DNA of 41,155 bases from Treponema sp. GTDB taxonomy: Bacteria > Spirochaetota > Spirochaetia > Treponematales > Treponemataceae. The position numbers and the translations under genes were made by a program. This document shows positions 25,027-33,795 of this stretch, piece by piece. The notes under the pieces are model-generated. The model saw only the letters and a program-made list of their open reading frames with translations. It made no database searches and had not been told where the DNA came from. Location of the stretch: the NCBI GenBank assembly GCA_024402655.1, contig JAKSTH010000008.1, positions 1 to 41,155 on the forward strand. Direction: 5' to 3'. Each line of letters opens with the position of its first letter. Position 1 is the first letter of the stretch.

Positions 25027-27286
25027 TATTTAACTTCCTTTTGTGAAGCACAAATATTAAAAGTGCTGTAATTAAAACTAATAAAGGAATAACGGCGAAG
25101 AATATTCCATAAATAATATTTTTATATTTTGTAAATTGAGATTCCGATGTGATTTTATAAAAACTTGTATCGAATGTTGTTTTACTCTGCAGATTTGCAA
25201 GTTCTTCTTCATTATTTAATTTAAGTAATGCATTTGTTAAAAAGTCAAAGTTGCGATAATCATTATTTAAATATCCAAAATTCAATAAAGTATGTGTCAT
25301 GTATTGATCTGGAATAACAATAATATTAGACGAAGAACAAGCTTTTTCATTAAAAAGTCCTGTAAGTGGGCCTGTAATTTGAACTCCAAGAATTTGTTTA
25401 CCTTTTTTACTGTTATTTCCGTTTTCATTTCTAAGAACAAAAGGATTTGTTTCTATAAGACTTTCGTTCTGATTTTTATCAATATTATAAGACCAGCTGT
25501 TTTCAGTAGAATATAAATATGGAATTACATTTTCACCATAAATTTCAATTGGTGTTGCCCAGAACTGAGTAAAACCTAAAGCCGCATTTGGTTGAGGTAA
25601 AAGATTTACAAATAATGGATAAGCTATCTGTTCTCTGTAAACATTTTGGGAAAGCGAAGATGAATCTTCCTGACTTTCTAAAACAATTGTAGCAGAACTT
25701 TTATCTGCAGCAATTTTTGCAGGGAAAGTTATACCCCAGTTTTCAAGTATTTCTACAATATTTGTATTTTTGTTTTCTTTAAGCTGCCAGGTAGAAAAAT
25801 CAACACTATATGGACTTATATTAAATAATACGTTTCCTTTGTTAGATAAAACATAATCTTCTATGGCAATTGCCTGATTTATTAAAATTTTGCTGTCTCC
25901 AATTACCATTAAAGGTCCGGTTGTGGAAGAAAGTTGATTTGCAAAATCAGGATCATTTAATTCAATGTTATTACAAATAAAGCCCTGTGAATTAAGCCAT
26001 GGAATAATCATGCTGTATCCATTGTTATCATCAATAGACAAATCGTTTCCAATAACAATATTAATAAGTCTTGTAGTTCCAGTAATAAGATGTTTAATGC
26101 GACCGTCTAAATCGTATTCAAGGGTTTGTGCAGAAAGAATATAAGGAATAAGTTCAATATTTCCTTCATACTCTATTGTAATTGCGGAATATACATTTAT
26201 ATATTCCACTGTGTTAGAATTTTTTACAGCACTCATTTGCTGACTTGTTACACCATAATTGTTTAATAAAGTAAGTGCAGCAGAATCTTTATCCGGATCG
26301 ATTATGGAAAGATTAATATTTTTTCCTGACGAACAATAAGTCTGTAAAAAGTCGGCAACATCTCTTACCTGAGGATAATATTTTGAAAGATTTCCAGATC
26401 TGTAATAAGTGATTTTTAAGTTACTTTCAGTTTTTTGCAAAAGTTTTTTTGTAAGTGAAGAAACTGAATAAGTTTTATTTTTAGAAAAGTCTAGTCTTGT
26501 AAACCATCTTTGACCATTTAAAATAAAAAGTACACAAATAACAAAAGCTAAAATATTATTATATTTTTCTTTATTCTTAAAAATTTTTCCTTGCTTTTTA
26601 AGTTTTACAATTACTGCCAGAAGCAAGAAGCCTGCGGTAAGTCCTGCAAACCAGGTAAAATCTCTTGTATCTATGATCCCTTTTCCTGCTGCATCAAAAT
26701 GCCAGGCAAAACTTAAGGCTTTAAAAAAACTAGTGAAAAAATTATTAGATGCAATATAAAGAGTAAAAGAATGAGCTACATTCACAATGCCAATTATAAT
26801 TGCAGAAATAATTACTGAAATAATGCTGTTATCAAATAATTCACTTATAAGTAAACAAAGACTTATTTCACATGCTCCAAAAAATACAAGACACAGAAAG
26901 CCTGTAAAAACTACACCAGAATCTATATTGCCAAACAAACTTACAAATAAAGGAACTGGCAGAATTAAAAGCAATAATACTAAATACTGTACCAGAATTG
27001 AAAGAAATTTTGCAGCAATAATTTTAAATAATGGAAGAGGTATAAAATCGTCATAAATGCTGTCTGAATGTTTAAAACATAATGCTGGAATAATAATTAT
27101 GCTGATATAAGGAATGTTACTGAAAAATGGAGAAAGACTTGTATTTCCTGTAGCTGAAAAAAATGTATTTCCTATAAAAAAAGAAATTGCATTAAATAAA
27201 CTGAAAATTAAAGCAATACAATAAAAATTTATATGATGAAAACTATTAACCAGATTATGTTTAAAAAATGCCGAAAACTTTTTCAT
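25013..27286 (-). CDS. ABC-2 permease fused to a GldG-type auxiliary domain
   Basis: The 757-residue protein joins two parts usually called GldF and GldG. Residues about 20-235 form six membrane helices of an ABC-2 permease, and a further helix (about 243-260) leads out of the membrane. The large extracytoplasmic domain (about 262-725) begins with RLDFSKNKTYSVSSLTKKLL, the GldG/IFT52-like signature, and a last helix (about 727-748) returns to the membrane with a basic tail. In Flavobacterium, GldA, GldF and GldG are needed for gliding, but similar operons occur in non-gliding bacteria with unknown cargo. It starts 4 bp after the ATPase gene and overlaps the DUF4340 gene. Confidence 0.9.
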   Translation of the reverse strand: MKKFSAFFKHNLVNSFHHINFYCIALIFSLFNAISFFIGNTFFSATGNTSLSPFFSNIPYISIIIIPALCFKHSDSIYDDFIPLPLFKIIAAKFLSILVQYLVLLLLILPVPLFVSLFGNIDSGVVFTGFLCLVFFGACEISLCLLISELFDNSIISVIISAIIIGIVNVAHSFTLYIASNNFFTSFFKALSFAWHFDAAGKGIIDTRDFTWFAGLTAGFLLLAVIVKLKKQGKIFKNKEKYNNILAFVICVLFILNGQRWFTRLDFSKNKTYSVSSLTKKLLQKTESNLKITYYRSGNLSKYYPQVRDVADFLQTYCSSGKNINLSIIDPDKDSAALTLLNNYGVTSQQMSAVKNSNTVEYINVYSAITIEYEGNIELIPYILSAQTLEYDLDGRIKHLITGTTRLINIVIGNDLSIDDNNGYSMIIPWLNSQGFICNNIELNDPDFANQLSSTTGPLMVIGDSKILINQAIAIEDYVLSNKGNVLFNISPYSVDFSTWQLKENKNTNIVEILENWGITFPAKIAADKSSATIVLESQEDSSSLSQNVYREQIAYPLFVNLLPQPNAALGFTQFWATPIEIYGENVIPYLYSTENSWSYNIDKNQNESLIETNPFVLRNENGNNSKKGKQILGVQITGPLTGLFNEKACSSSNIIVIPDQYMTHTLLNFGYLNNDYRNFDFLTNALLKLNNEEELANLQSKTTFDTSFYKITSESQFTKYKNIIYGIFFAVIPLLVLITALLIFVLHKRKLNNEIK

Positions 27287-27290
27287 ATGC

Positions 27291-28043
27291 CTACTCGCTT
27301 TGACTGGTCAATTTCATAAATGCATCTTCCAGATTTTTACAACCTGAAGCTTCTAAAACTTCTTCTTCATTACCTTTTGCAGTGATTTTGCCATTACTTA
27401 TAATACAGATTGATTTACACAAGGAATATACTTCCTGTAATAAATGAGTAGAAAGTAAAACAGACTTTGTTTCAGCCAGTTTAGAAATCAACTTTCGCAT
27501 TTGAATAATCTGTGCAGGATCTAATCCGGAAACAGGTTCATCTAAAATTAAATTTGGTGGATTATGTATAATTGCCTGAGCAAAAGAAACTCTTTGAGAA
27601 TATCCTTTTGAAAGAGTTTTAATTTTTTTTGTTAGAACTTTTTCAAGAGCACACTCATTTATAACATTTTTTATGGCTTTGTCTTTATTTTCACCCGAAA
27701 GTTCATGAATAGATGCGGCAAAATTTAAAAAATCTAAAACTACCATTTCTGGAGGTAAAATAGATTTTTCTGGCAAATATCCAATTAATTCCTTTGCTTT
27801 TTCGGGAGCTTCTGCAACATCAATAAAGTTTCCATTATTATCATCAACTAGAATCTGACCTGATGAAGGATAATGGAAACCACAAATGGCTTTCATAATT
27901 GTAGTTTTACCAGATCCGTTTGGACCAAGTAAACCGCAAATCTGTCCAGGAGCAACCTGTAAGTTTACATCCTGAACAGCAAATGAAGAGCCATTCGAAA
28001 AGAGATTGTTATAATTCTTAGAAAAATTATTAATCGCAATCAT
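27291..28043 (-). CDS. ABC transporter ATP-binding protein (GldA-like)
   Basis: The 250-residue ATPase has Walker A GPNGSGKTT (about 40-48), Q-loop region GYLPEKSILPP, signature LSKGYSQR (about 144-151), Walker B LILDEP with D-loop SGLDP, and the switch histidine in STHLLQEV. It powers the adjacent permease-GldG fusion, 4 bp downstream. An ATG at 28043 is preferred to the TTG directly before it. No ribosome-binding site is visible and the start lies 6 bp after the upstream SH3-type gene, so translation is probably coupled to that gene, tying the two exported proteins to the ABC module. Confidence 0.95.
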   Translation of the reverse strand: MIAINNFSKNYNNLFSNGSSFAVQDVNLQVAPGQICGLLGPNGSGKTTIMKAICGFHYPSSGQILVDDNNGNFIDVAEAPEKAKELIGYLPEKSILPPEMVVLDFLNFAASIHELSGENKDKAIKNVINECALEKVLTKKIKTLSKGYSQRVSFAQAIIHNPPNLILDEPVSGLDPAQIIQMRKLISKLAETKSVLLSTHLLQEVYSLCKSICIISNGKITAKGNEEEVLEASGCKNLEDAFMKLTSQSE

Positions 28044-28049
28044 CAATTA

Positions 28050-29003
28050 TTAGTACTGAATGTATTCTCCAAATACCCAACCTAAAGGTTCACCATCTTC
28101 AGACTGAATGTTATACCAGTAATTTTCAGCATTACCAATAGTATCTTTACTGTTTGTACAAGAAACAATATAAACAGATGTTACTTCATCTTCAAAGCTT
28201 GCTGCAACATCAGCTTTTGTGCTTGGTGAAACGCGAATATTAATTTTTGAATTAGTATCTGGGTTTACAACATAACCGTATGTATTAAGTGATGTAATTC
28301 CATCATCAAGAATATCATAAGGTTTTAATGATTCTTTTACAGCTTTTGCATATGAAAGAATTTCATTTGAAATATTCAATTTATTGATGTTGTTGAATAA
28401 TTCTTCCTGAATTGTAACATCTTCAGTTGTTTTAAGCTGTGCAATAAGTTTACAAGCTTTTAAATCATTTTTATCAGCACTGATTTTTGAAACCATAATA
28501 TAACCATTGCGAGTTACATAATTAATTTCATCGAAATATGAAATTTTGTACATTTCGAATTTTTCGTTTGCAATGTATTTTGAATCAAAAGTAATGATTT
28601 CGCCAATTGGAAGAGAACTGTTTTTTACATCAGCAATGTCTGGTGAACGGTAAACTGCAGCTGCTTTTTTTACAATTGCAATTTTTTCATTAAGACTAAT
28701 GCGGTCTGTTAAAACCCAATATTCTTTTCCGTTGTATGAAACCTGATAAACAGTACATTTAACATCTTTTTTATTTACAACACGTGTTGATTCTTTTGTA
28801 ACTGGAACTTTTTTACCATCTACATCTTCTGTAAGAACAGATAAAGCTGTACCTGCATCTACAGATACTTTCCATTCCATTTTTCCGTCTTTTTCAACAT
28901 AAAGACTTCCCTGATTCTGAAGCATGATTGCATCAATTTCATTTGCAGCAAATACAGAAAAACTAAAAAGAGCTGCGATTACGCTTAAAATAATTTTTTT
29001 CAT
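28050..29003 (-). CDS. Exported SH3b-domain protein, paralogue of the adjacent lipoprotein
   Basis: The 317-residue protein has a signal peptide (MKKIILSVIAALFSFSVFA, cut before ANE) and no lipobox. Three SH3b-like segments are seen: GSLYVEKDGKMEWKVSVDAG with KEYWVLTDRIS, then AAAVYRSPDI to GYIMVSKIS, and a clear C-terminal SH3b domain (about 245-317, NIRVSPSTKADV to WVFGEYIQY). SH3b domains in exported proteins often bind peptidoglycan. The first 190 residues align with the neighbouring lipoprotein. It stands 13 bp after that gene and 6 bp before the ATPase gene. It is periplasmic; function unknown. Confidence 0.87.
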   Translation of the reverse strand: MKKIILSVIAALFSFSVFAANEIDAIMLQNQGSLYVEKDGKMEWKVSVDAGTALSVLTEDVDGKKVPVTKESTRVVNKKDVKCTVYQVSYNGKEYWVLTDRISLNEKIAIVKKAAAVYRSPDIADVKNSSLPIGEIITFDSKYIANEKFEMYKISYFDEINYVTRNGYIMVSKISADKNDLKACKLIAQLKTTEDVTIQEELFNNINKLNISNEILSYAKAVKESLKPYDILDDGITSLNTYGYVVNPDTNSKINIRVSPSTKADVAASFEDEVTSVYIVSCTNSKDTIGNAENYWYNIQSEDGEPLGWVFGEYIQY

Positions 29004-29016
29004 TTAAAGTTTCTCC

Positions 29017-29799
29017 TTACAAAATGTAGTCACTAAAAACTGGATTGCTGGTAAAAATGTCTTCAATACTTGGTGTAAGTGAAAGACTTAATACATTTTC
29101 TACAATTTCGATGATTACAGTTTCATCTTTAAGAGATGCTGCTTTGTTATTTACTCTCATTGCAGTAATATCATCAACTGAAGTAGAAACAGTTTCTGAT
29201 TTTAAGAATACTTCACGATAAGAGCGTTCTGAACCATTTCTCCATGTTACTTTAACAAAGTTAATATCTGAATCAGCTGGGCAAGTATAATCATTATGAA
29301 TAGCAACAAGTTTACCTACAGGAACTTTTGCAGCCTTTGAAGAAAGTCCATCAATAGAATCTTTTGAATAATTCATTGTATCTTCAATAACTACTGCAGC
29401 TTTTGCATCAGCTACTACTAAATCAGATAAAATCCAATAATCTTTCTGATCATAAAGAACTTTTATATAAACATCCTGATCTTTTTTACCAGCTTTTTTC
29501 ATTTTCTGAGCTTCTACAACTTCATTTTCACTTTCATTAGAAGCAGGATAAGCATAAAGTGTCTGTCCGGCATTTAAAGTAATGTACCATTCAAGTTCAC
29601 CATCTGCATTTTCGAACCACAAAGATCCTTCATCATAAAAAAGGACACTTGGAATAAGACTGATTGATTTTTCTTTTCCAGATTCATCAACAGTTTTTGC
29701 AACTGACTGATCAGCTACTGTTTCAGTTTTTTCTTTGTTACAGCTTGAAATAGCAATTGCTGCAAGAAAAACACATAAAACAAAACTAAGTTTTTTCAT
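29017..29799 (-). CDS. Lipoprotein, paralogue of the adjacent SH3b protein
   Basis: The 260-residue protein has a lipoprotein signal (MKKLSFVLCVFLAAIAISSC, lipid Cys at C20) followed by an N-K-E-K linker. The region GSLWFENADGELEWYITLNAG, the DYWILSD segment and the PVGKLVAIHNDY segment line up in order with the next gene, so the two are tandem paralogues. It lacks the C-terminal SH3b domain of its partner and ends instead in a region predicted as helix. AAGGAGAAAG precedes the ATG. It opens the five-gene ABC unit, 47 bp after RNase Z, and is probably anchored in the periplasmic face of a membrane. Confidence 0.87.
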   Translation of the reverse strand: MKKLSFVLCVFLAAIAISSCNKEKTETVADQSVAKTVDESGKEKSISLIPSVLFYDEGSLWFENADGELEWYITLNAGQTLYAYPASNESENEVVEAQKMKKAGKKDQDVYIKVLYDQKDYWILSDLVVADAKAAVVIEDTMNYSKDSIDGLSSKAAKVPVGKLVAIHNDYTCPADSDINFVKVTWRNGSERSYREVFLKSETVSTSVDDITAMRVNNKAASLKDETVIIEIVENVLSLSLTPSIEDIFTSNPVFSDYIL

Positions 29800-29831
29800 T
29801 TCTTTCTCCTTATAAAGAACTTTTTATATAA

Positions 29832-29848
29832 AACGAATTAAGTTCGTT
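29832..29848 (-). terminator. Possible weak terminator after RNase Z
   Basis: AACGAA and TTCGTT form a 6-bp inverted repeat around a 5-nt loop, overlapping the last bases of the RNase Z stop codon. On the minus strand it is followed by TTATAT rather than a clean T-run. It could attenuate readthrough into the lipoprotein operon, but the stem is short and AT-rich, so this is tentative. Confidence 0.3.
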
Positions 29849-30773
29849 AGTCTACATATGGAATATCTATTTGAAGACGATCTTTACATAGTTGTGCATT
29901 TGGATAAATCTTTTGTGCTTCTTCCAATAAAACTGGCAGCTGTTTGTCTGTATAGCGAGGACTAAAATGAATCATGTACATTCTTTTTGAATTTGATTCT
30001 TTTGCTATAGTCGCAGCCTGGCTTGCAGTCATATGTTTTTTTTCTTTTGCCTGATCAAGTAATGCGTCTTCGAACATACTTTCACAAATCAATAAATCAG
30101 AATTTCGCACTTCATCAATTATTGATTCTTTAAATAAAGTGTCTGTAACAAAACTGAATTTTCTTCCAAGTCTTCTTTCACCCATAACCTGTTCTGGTTT
30201 TACAATAGAACCATCTTGTGCCTGCACTTCTGAGCCATTTTGAAGTTTTGACCATAAAGGACCGCATGGAACACCAAGTTCTCTTGCTCTCTGTGGATTA
30301 AATTCCCCCGGTCTGTCGTGTTCTTCTAAAGTATAACCAACACAGGTTTTAGTATGATCTAAAGGAAATGCACGAACTATAAAATCTGGGGCTTCGTGTA
30401 CAATGCAAGGTGCTGTAATTTCTTTTACAACAATTGGATAATTAATATACATATCAAGAACACTACGGCTAGATTCAATGTATTCTTTGATTTTTGGCGG
30501 ACCATATATGTATAAAGGTTCTGTTCTATCTACTTGAGAAGAAAGCATTAAAATTCCAGGAAGTCCTGTAACATGATCTGCATGTGTGTGGGAAACAAAA
30601 ATGGCATCAATTTTTTTCCATTTAAGATTAAGACGTTTTAAACTAACTTGAGTACCTTCTCCACCGTCGAATAAAAATAAATCTCCGTCTCTTCTTAATA
30701 AAACAGAGGTAAGATGGCGGTAAGGAAGTGGCTGCATTCCCCCACATCCTAAAATAAATGCTTCCATATTCAT
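29847..30773 (-). CDS. rnz: Ribonuclease Z
   Basis: RNase Z is the metallo-beta-lactamase-fold endonuclease that removes the 3' trailer of tRNA precursors, which matters for tRNAs without encoded CCA such as the tRNA-Leu here. The 308-residue protein has HTHADH at 62-67, the second-metal ligands near DH at 139-140, D211 in SFVTDT, the HEAT-box-like H247 in KHMTASQAA, and H269 in MIHFSPRY. The length is typical of the short bacterial form. The start may be at this ATG or the second ATG two codons later; neither has a visible ribosome-binding site. It lies 34 bp after the MATE gene. Confidence 0.96.
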   Translation of the reverse strand: MNMEAFILGCGGMQPLPYRHLTSVLLRRDGDLFLFDGGEGTQVSLKRLNLKWKKIDAIFVSHTHADHVTGLPGILMLSSQVDRTEPLYIYGPPKIKEYIESSRSVLDMYINYPIVVKEITAPCIVHEAPDFIVRAFPLDHTKTCVGYTLEEHDRPGEFNPQRARELGVPCGPLWSKLQNGSEVQAQDGSIVKPEQVMGERRLGRKFSFVTDTLFKESIIDEVRNSDLLICESMFEDALLDQAKEKKHMTASQAATIAKESNSKRMYMIHFSPRYTDKQLPVLLEEAQKIYPNAQLCKDRLQIDIPYVD

Positions 30774-30807
30774 AAGAACATTTTACAAATTTTCACATAA
30801 AAAGTCA

Positions 30808-32169
30808 TTACTTCTGAATAAATTGTGTTTTTTTAATTTTTTTAAATAAAACTACAAAACAAATAATGTTTACTGTATAAGTTAAAATCCAGGAAATTGG
30901 GTAAGAAAAGAAAATTGTAATTGGTACATGAAATTTAGGAATCTGGAAAAATGTCATTAAATAAACAATTCTAAAAAGACAAGCTCCAACTAAACTTGTA
31001 ATTACAGGTACCAGAGAATGACCTATACCTCTTATTGCATTTGAAAGAGCATCCATTGTTCCACATAAGAAATAAGTTGTAAAAATTACCCATAAACGAA
31101 CCATGCCAGCTTCTATAACCTGTGGACTTGATGTATAAAAACCTAAAAGCTGAGGTCCAAAATAAAGGAAAATAGAACTTAAAGTTACTCCAATTACAAC
31201 TACAGCAGCCTGTGAAACCCAAACAACCTTTTTTATGCGGTCAAGTTTTTTAGCACCAAGATTTTGAGAACAGAAAGTCAAAGCACCCTGTGAAAAACCG
31301 TTCATTGCAGTATAAACAAATCCTTCCAGGTTGCAGGCAGCAGAATTACCAGAAATAACAATTTTTCCAAAGCTGTTAATAGACGACTGAATAATAACAT
31401 TTGAAAAAGAAAACATTATTCCCTGAAAGCCTGCTGGTATACCAATTTTTACAATTTTTACAAAAATTCCTTTATCAACTGCTAACTGTTTTATATTTAA
31501 ATGAAATTCATCCTGTTCTTTAATCAAAATCCAAACTACAAGTGCTGCTGCCAGTGTCTGAGAAATTACAGTAGCAATTCCAACTCCTGCAACACTCATT
31601 CTGTATCCAATTACAAAAATCAAATTCAAAATAAGATTAATTAAGCCTGAAAAAAACAGAATATATAAAGGACGCTGAGTATCACCTTTTGCACGCAATA
31701 AAGCACTTCCAAAATTATAAATCATAGTAGCAGTAATTCCGCCAAAATAAATCTGGAGATATAAAGCTGCAAGATTTAGAACTTCTTCCGGGGCGCCCAT
31801 TAAAGTTAAAATGCCTTTAGCACTAAAAACACCTGCGACTGTAAGAATTAAACCGCTGTAAATTGAAAGCAGCATGGCAGTATGAACAGTTTGTTGTAAT
31901 TTTTCTTTATTTTTTGCACCAAAATAATTTGCAGCAACTACATTAGTTCCAACTGAAAGGCCTGTAAAAAGATTAATTAACAGATTTATTAAAGAACCGG
32001 TGGAACCAACAGCAGCAAGAGCTTCATCACCGGCAAATTTTCCTACAACTACCAGATCTGCGGCATTAAATAAAAGCTGTAAAACACTTGAAAAAATTAA
32101 TGGAATTGAAAACTGAAGAAGCTTTGTTAAAACAGGTCCTTCAGTCATATTTATTTGATTCTTAGTCAT
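30808..32169 (-). CDS. MATE family efflux transporter (second copy)
   Basis: The 453-residue protein is a second MATE exporter with about twelve membrane helices. Typical motifs are NAADLVVVGKFAGDEALAAVGSTG, LRAKGDTQRPLY and the C-half GFSQGALTFCSQNLGA. It differs clearly from the exporter at 398-1774, so this is not a recent duplication. It starts 2 bp after the small 76-residue gene, which must share its transcript, and RNase Z follows 34 bp later. The substrate is unknown. Confidence 0.94.
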   Translation of the reverse strand: MTKNQINMTEGPVLTKLLQFSIPLIFSSVLQLLFNAADLVVVGKFAGDEALAAVGSTGSLINLLINLFTGLSVGTNVVAANYFGAKNKEKLQQTVHTAMLLSIYSGLILTVAGVFSAKGILTLMGAPEEVLNLAALYLQIYFGGITATMIYNFGSALLRAKGDTQRPLYILFFSGLINLILNLIFVIGYRMSVAGVGIATVISQTLAAALVVWILIKEQDEFHLNIKQLAVDKGIFVKIVKIGIPAGFQGIMFSFSNVIIQSSINSFGKIVISGNSAACNLEGFVYTAMNGFSQGALTFCSQNLGAKKLDRIKKVVWVSQAAVVVIGVTLSSIFLYFGPQLLGFYTSSPQVIEAGMVRLWVIFTTYFLCGTMDALSNAIRGIGHSLVPVITSLVGACLFRIVYLMTFFQIPKFHVPITIFFSYPISWILTYTVNIICFVVLFKKIKKTQFIQK

Positions 32170-32171
32170 TT

Positions 32172-32402
32172 TTATAAATCCAGAATATCAAGCATATCCT
32201 TAAAAAAATGATTTTCTACTTTTGCATTATTCATTAATTCGCCATAACTATAATACTTAGTCTGTTCATAAAGGCGACCAAATAAGATAATTTCTTTTCC
32301 ATCTGAAGTTTTGTCATAACTGATATTGTATAAAATATTTTTGTATGTAAACTCCATAGTTTGTTTAACTTGAATTTTAAAGTAAAAATCATCTTTAGTC
32401 AT
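32172..32402 (-). CDS. Small cytoplasmic protein of unknown function (76 aa)
   Basis: The 76-residue acidic protein (MTKDDFYFKIQVKQ...) has alternating strands: FTYKNILYNISYD, then KEIILFGRLYEQTKYYSYGEL, ending in a short helix. There is no signal or membrane segment and I recognise no family. It is real in my view because a near-consensus promoter lies directly upstream and the MATE start follows 2 bp after its stop. There is no ribosome-binding site, so it may be read from a leaderless mRNA. Confidence 0.72.
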   Translation of the reverse strand: MTKDDFYFKIQVKQTMEFTYKNILYNISYDKTSDGKEIILFGRLYEQTKYYSYGELMNNAKVENHFFKDMLDILDL

Positions 32403-32408
32403 AAACGT

Positions 32409-32437
32409 ATAATATCAAATTGCAATTTAATTGTCAT
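32409..32437 (-). promoter_or_regulatory. Promoter of the 76-aa/MATE operon
   Basis: On the minus strand ATGACA (32437-32432) and TATTAT (32414-32409) are spaced by exactly 17 bp and each matches consensus at five of six positions. The start codon at 32402 lies only 6 bp after the -10 box, so the mRNA should start on or next to the ATG. Confidence 0.6.
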
Positions 32438-32454
32438 ATAGTTTATGATATATT
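32420..32454 (+). promoter_or_regulatory. Promoter of the ATP-grasp gene
   Basis: TTGCAA (32420-32425) pairs with TATGAT (32444-32449) at 18 bp spacing; an overlapping TATATT at 32449-32454 is an alternative -10. In either case transcription begins within about 5 nt of the ATG at 32461, and no ribosome-binding site is present. It interleaves with the divergent promoter of the 76-aa gene in a 58-bp gap. Confidence 0.45.
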
Positions 32455-32460
32455 CTTAAT

Positions 32461-33795
32461 ATGAAGATTGTATTTTTTAGCAGCAACTCAAATATTTTTA
32501 ATGAACAGACCTATCTTATAAAAACAATGCCTTGCTGGCAGTCTTTATGGGATTCATTTATAAATGCACATAAAGAACATGAATTTATATGTATTTCCCA
32601 AAAACCTGCTCTTTTTATGCCAGAAAATACAATTATCTGTGAAAAAGATGATACCAAAGAATTTGCTTTGGAAATTGCATTGCAGAAACCTGATGTTGCA
32701 ATTGCACTTTCATTTTGGACAGATCTTTTTGACTGGCTTCCAGTTAAAGATGCTTTAATTGCCCAGGAACTTGAAAAAATGAATGTAAAAGTTCTTTGCA
32801 ATACTGTAGCTGCAAGTCTTTTATGTTTTAACAAAACTGAAACTCAAAAATTCTTTGATCAAAATCATATTCCCCAGCCTTCCTCAATCTTTGTTAATCA
32901 CGATTTGTACTTTTGCGGTGGAAACAGAAAAGAAATTAAATATAACGTTTATAAAGAAGCAATAATTTCTGAAATTTCCAAATTACATTTTCCTTTAATA
33001 ATAAAAGATCCTGTAAGTCTAAGTTCTTATGGAATGCAGGTTGTAAATACTAAAGGAGAAGCTGCAAATTATTTAAACTCAAAAAAACATTCTTCCGACA
33101 GACTTGTACAGGAATTTATTGATGGAATTAATTTTGGTGTGGAATTGTATGGCTATTATGAAAATCTGGAAGAAAAATCTGGATACAAATGCAATATTAT
33201 GCCCCCTTTTACTTTTAGTGTGAATCAATACGGTATTACAAGTCCTAAGCAAAGTGTTAAATATGGCCCTGTAATTTTAAATGACGAGCTGCAGGAAAAA
33301 CTTGTGTCTCTTGTAAAAGGAATTGCAGACAAGTTAAAGCTGGTGGGCCCTGCACAAATAGATTTAATATATAAAGACAATACTTTTTACATTATTGAAA
33401 TAAATCCACGGTTAAGTGGAATGACAAGTACCTGTTGTTCAAGTCTTGGAATTAATTTTTATGAAATGATTTATGCTCAACTTATAGAACACAAATCCTT
33501 TAATTTTAAGGATTTTTTTCCTGTTCTAAACTGTAAACTCCCATTACTAAACTATGAACAACTTGAAAAACTAAAGGAGCTTTCTTTTATAAAATTCATA
33601 AATCAGATAAATAATCTTGAAGCAAAACAGGAACGGGAAAAAGGTTATTGTGAAATTGTGATTTGTGGAAAAAACAATGAAATTCTAAAAGAAAATCTGC
33701 AGTTTCTTCTTAAAAATTACCCGGAATGTGTAGAAGTGGAATTTATAGAAAAAGCTGCAGAATTAATTGAAAAATTTGAAGATTTTATTGGTTGA
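32461..33795 (+). CDS. ATP-grasp ligase of unknown substrate
   Basis: The 444-residue cytoplasmic protein has a pre-ATP-grasp N-domain (about 1-120) and an ATP-grasp fold (about 125-345) of the D-Ala-D-Ala ligase/carboxylase-like type. HFPLIIKDPVSLSSYGM forms the nucleotide-binding strand and loop, LVQEFIDGINFGVELY follows, and AQIDLIYKDNTFYIIEINPR ends with the magnesium ligands E313 and N315 and the R317. These enzymes join a carboxylate to an amine through an acyl phosphate. The C-terminal 100 residues are not recognised. It is monocistronic and overlaps the convergent DUF5718-like gene by 11 bp. The product is unknown. Confidence 0.85.
   Translation: MKIVFFSSNSNIFNEQTYLIKTMPCWQSLWDSFINAHKEHEFICISQKPALFMPENTIICEKDDTKEFALEIALQKPDVAIALSFWTDLFDWLPVKDALIAQELEKMNVKVLCNTVAASLLCFNKTETQKFFDQNHIPQPSSIFVNHDLYFCGGNRKEIKYNVYKEAIISEISKLHFPLIIKDPVSLSSYGMQVVNTKGEAANYLNSKKHSSDRLVQEFIDGINFGVELYGYYENLEEKSGYKCNIMPPFTFSVNQYGITSPKQSVKYGPVILNDELQEKLVSLVKGIADKLKLVGPAQIDLIYKDNTFYIIEINPRLSGMTSTCCSSLGINFYEMIYAQLIEHKSFNFKDFFPVLNCKLPLLNYEQLEKLKELSFIKFINQINNLEAKQEREKGYCEIVICGKNNEILKENLQFLLKNYPECVEVEFIEKAAELIEKFEDFIG

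Noticed and set aside
25013-29799. Interpretation of the ABC unit as a gliding-motility system
   Set aside because: Only GldA/F/G-like parts are present, no GldK-N or SprA-type genes are seen, and similar modules occur in non-gliding bacteria.
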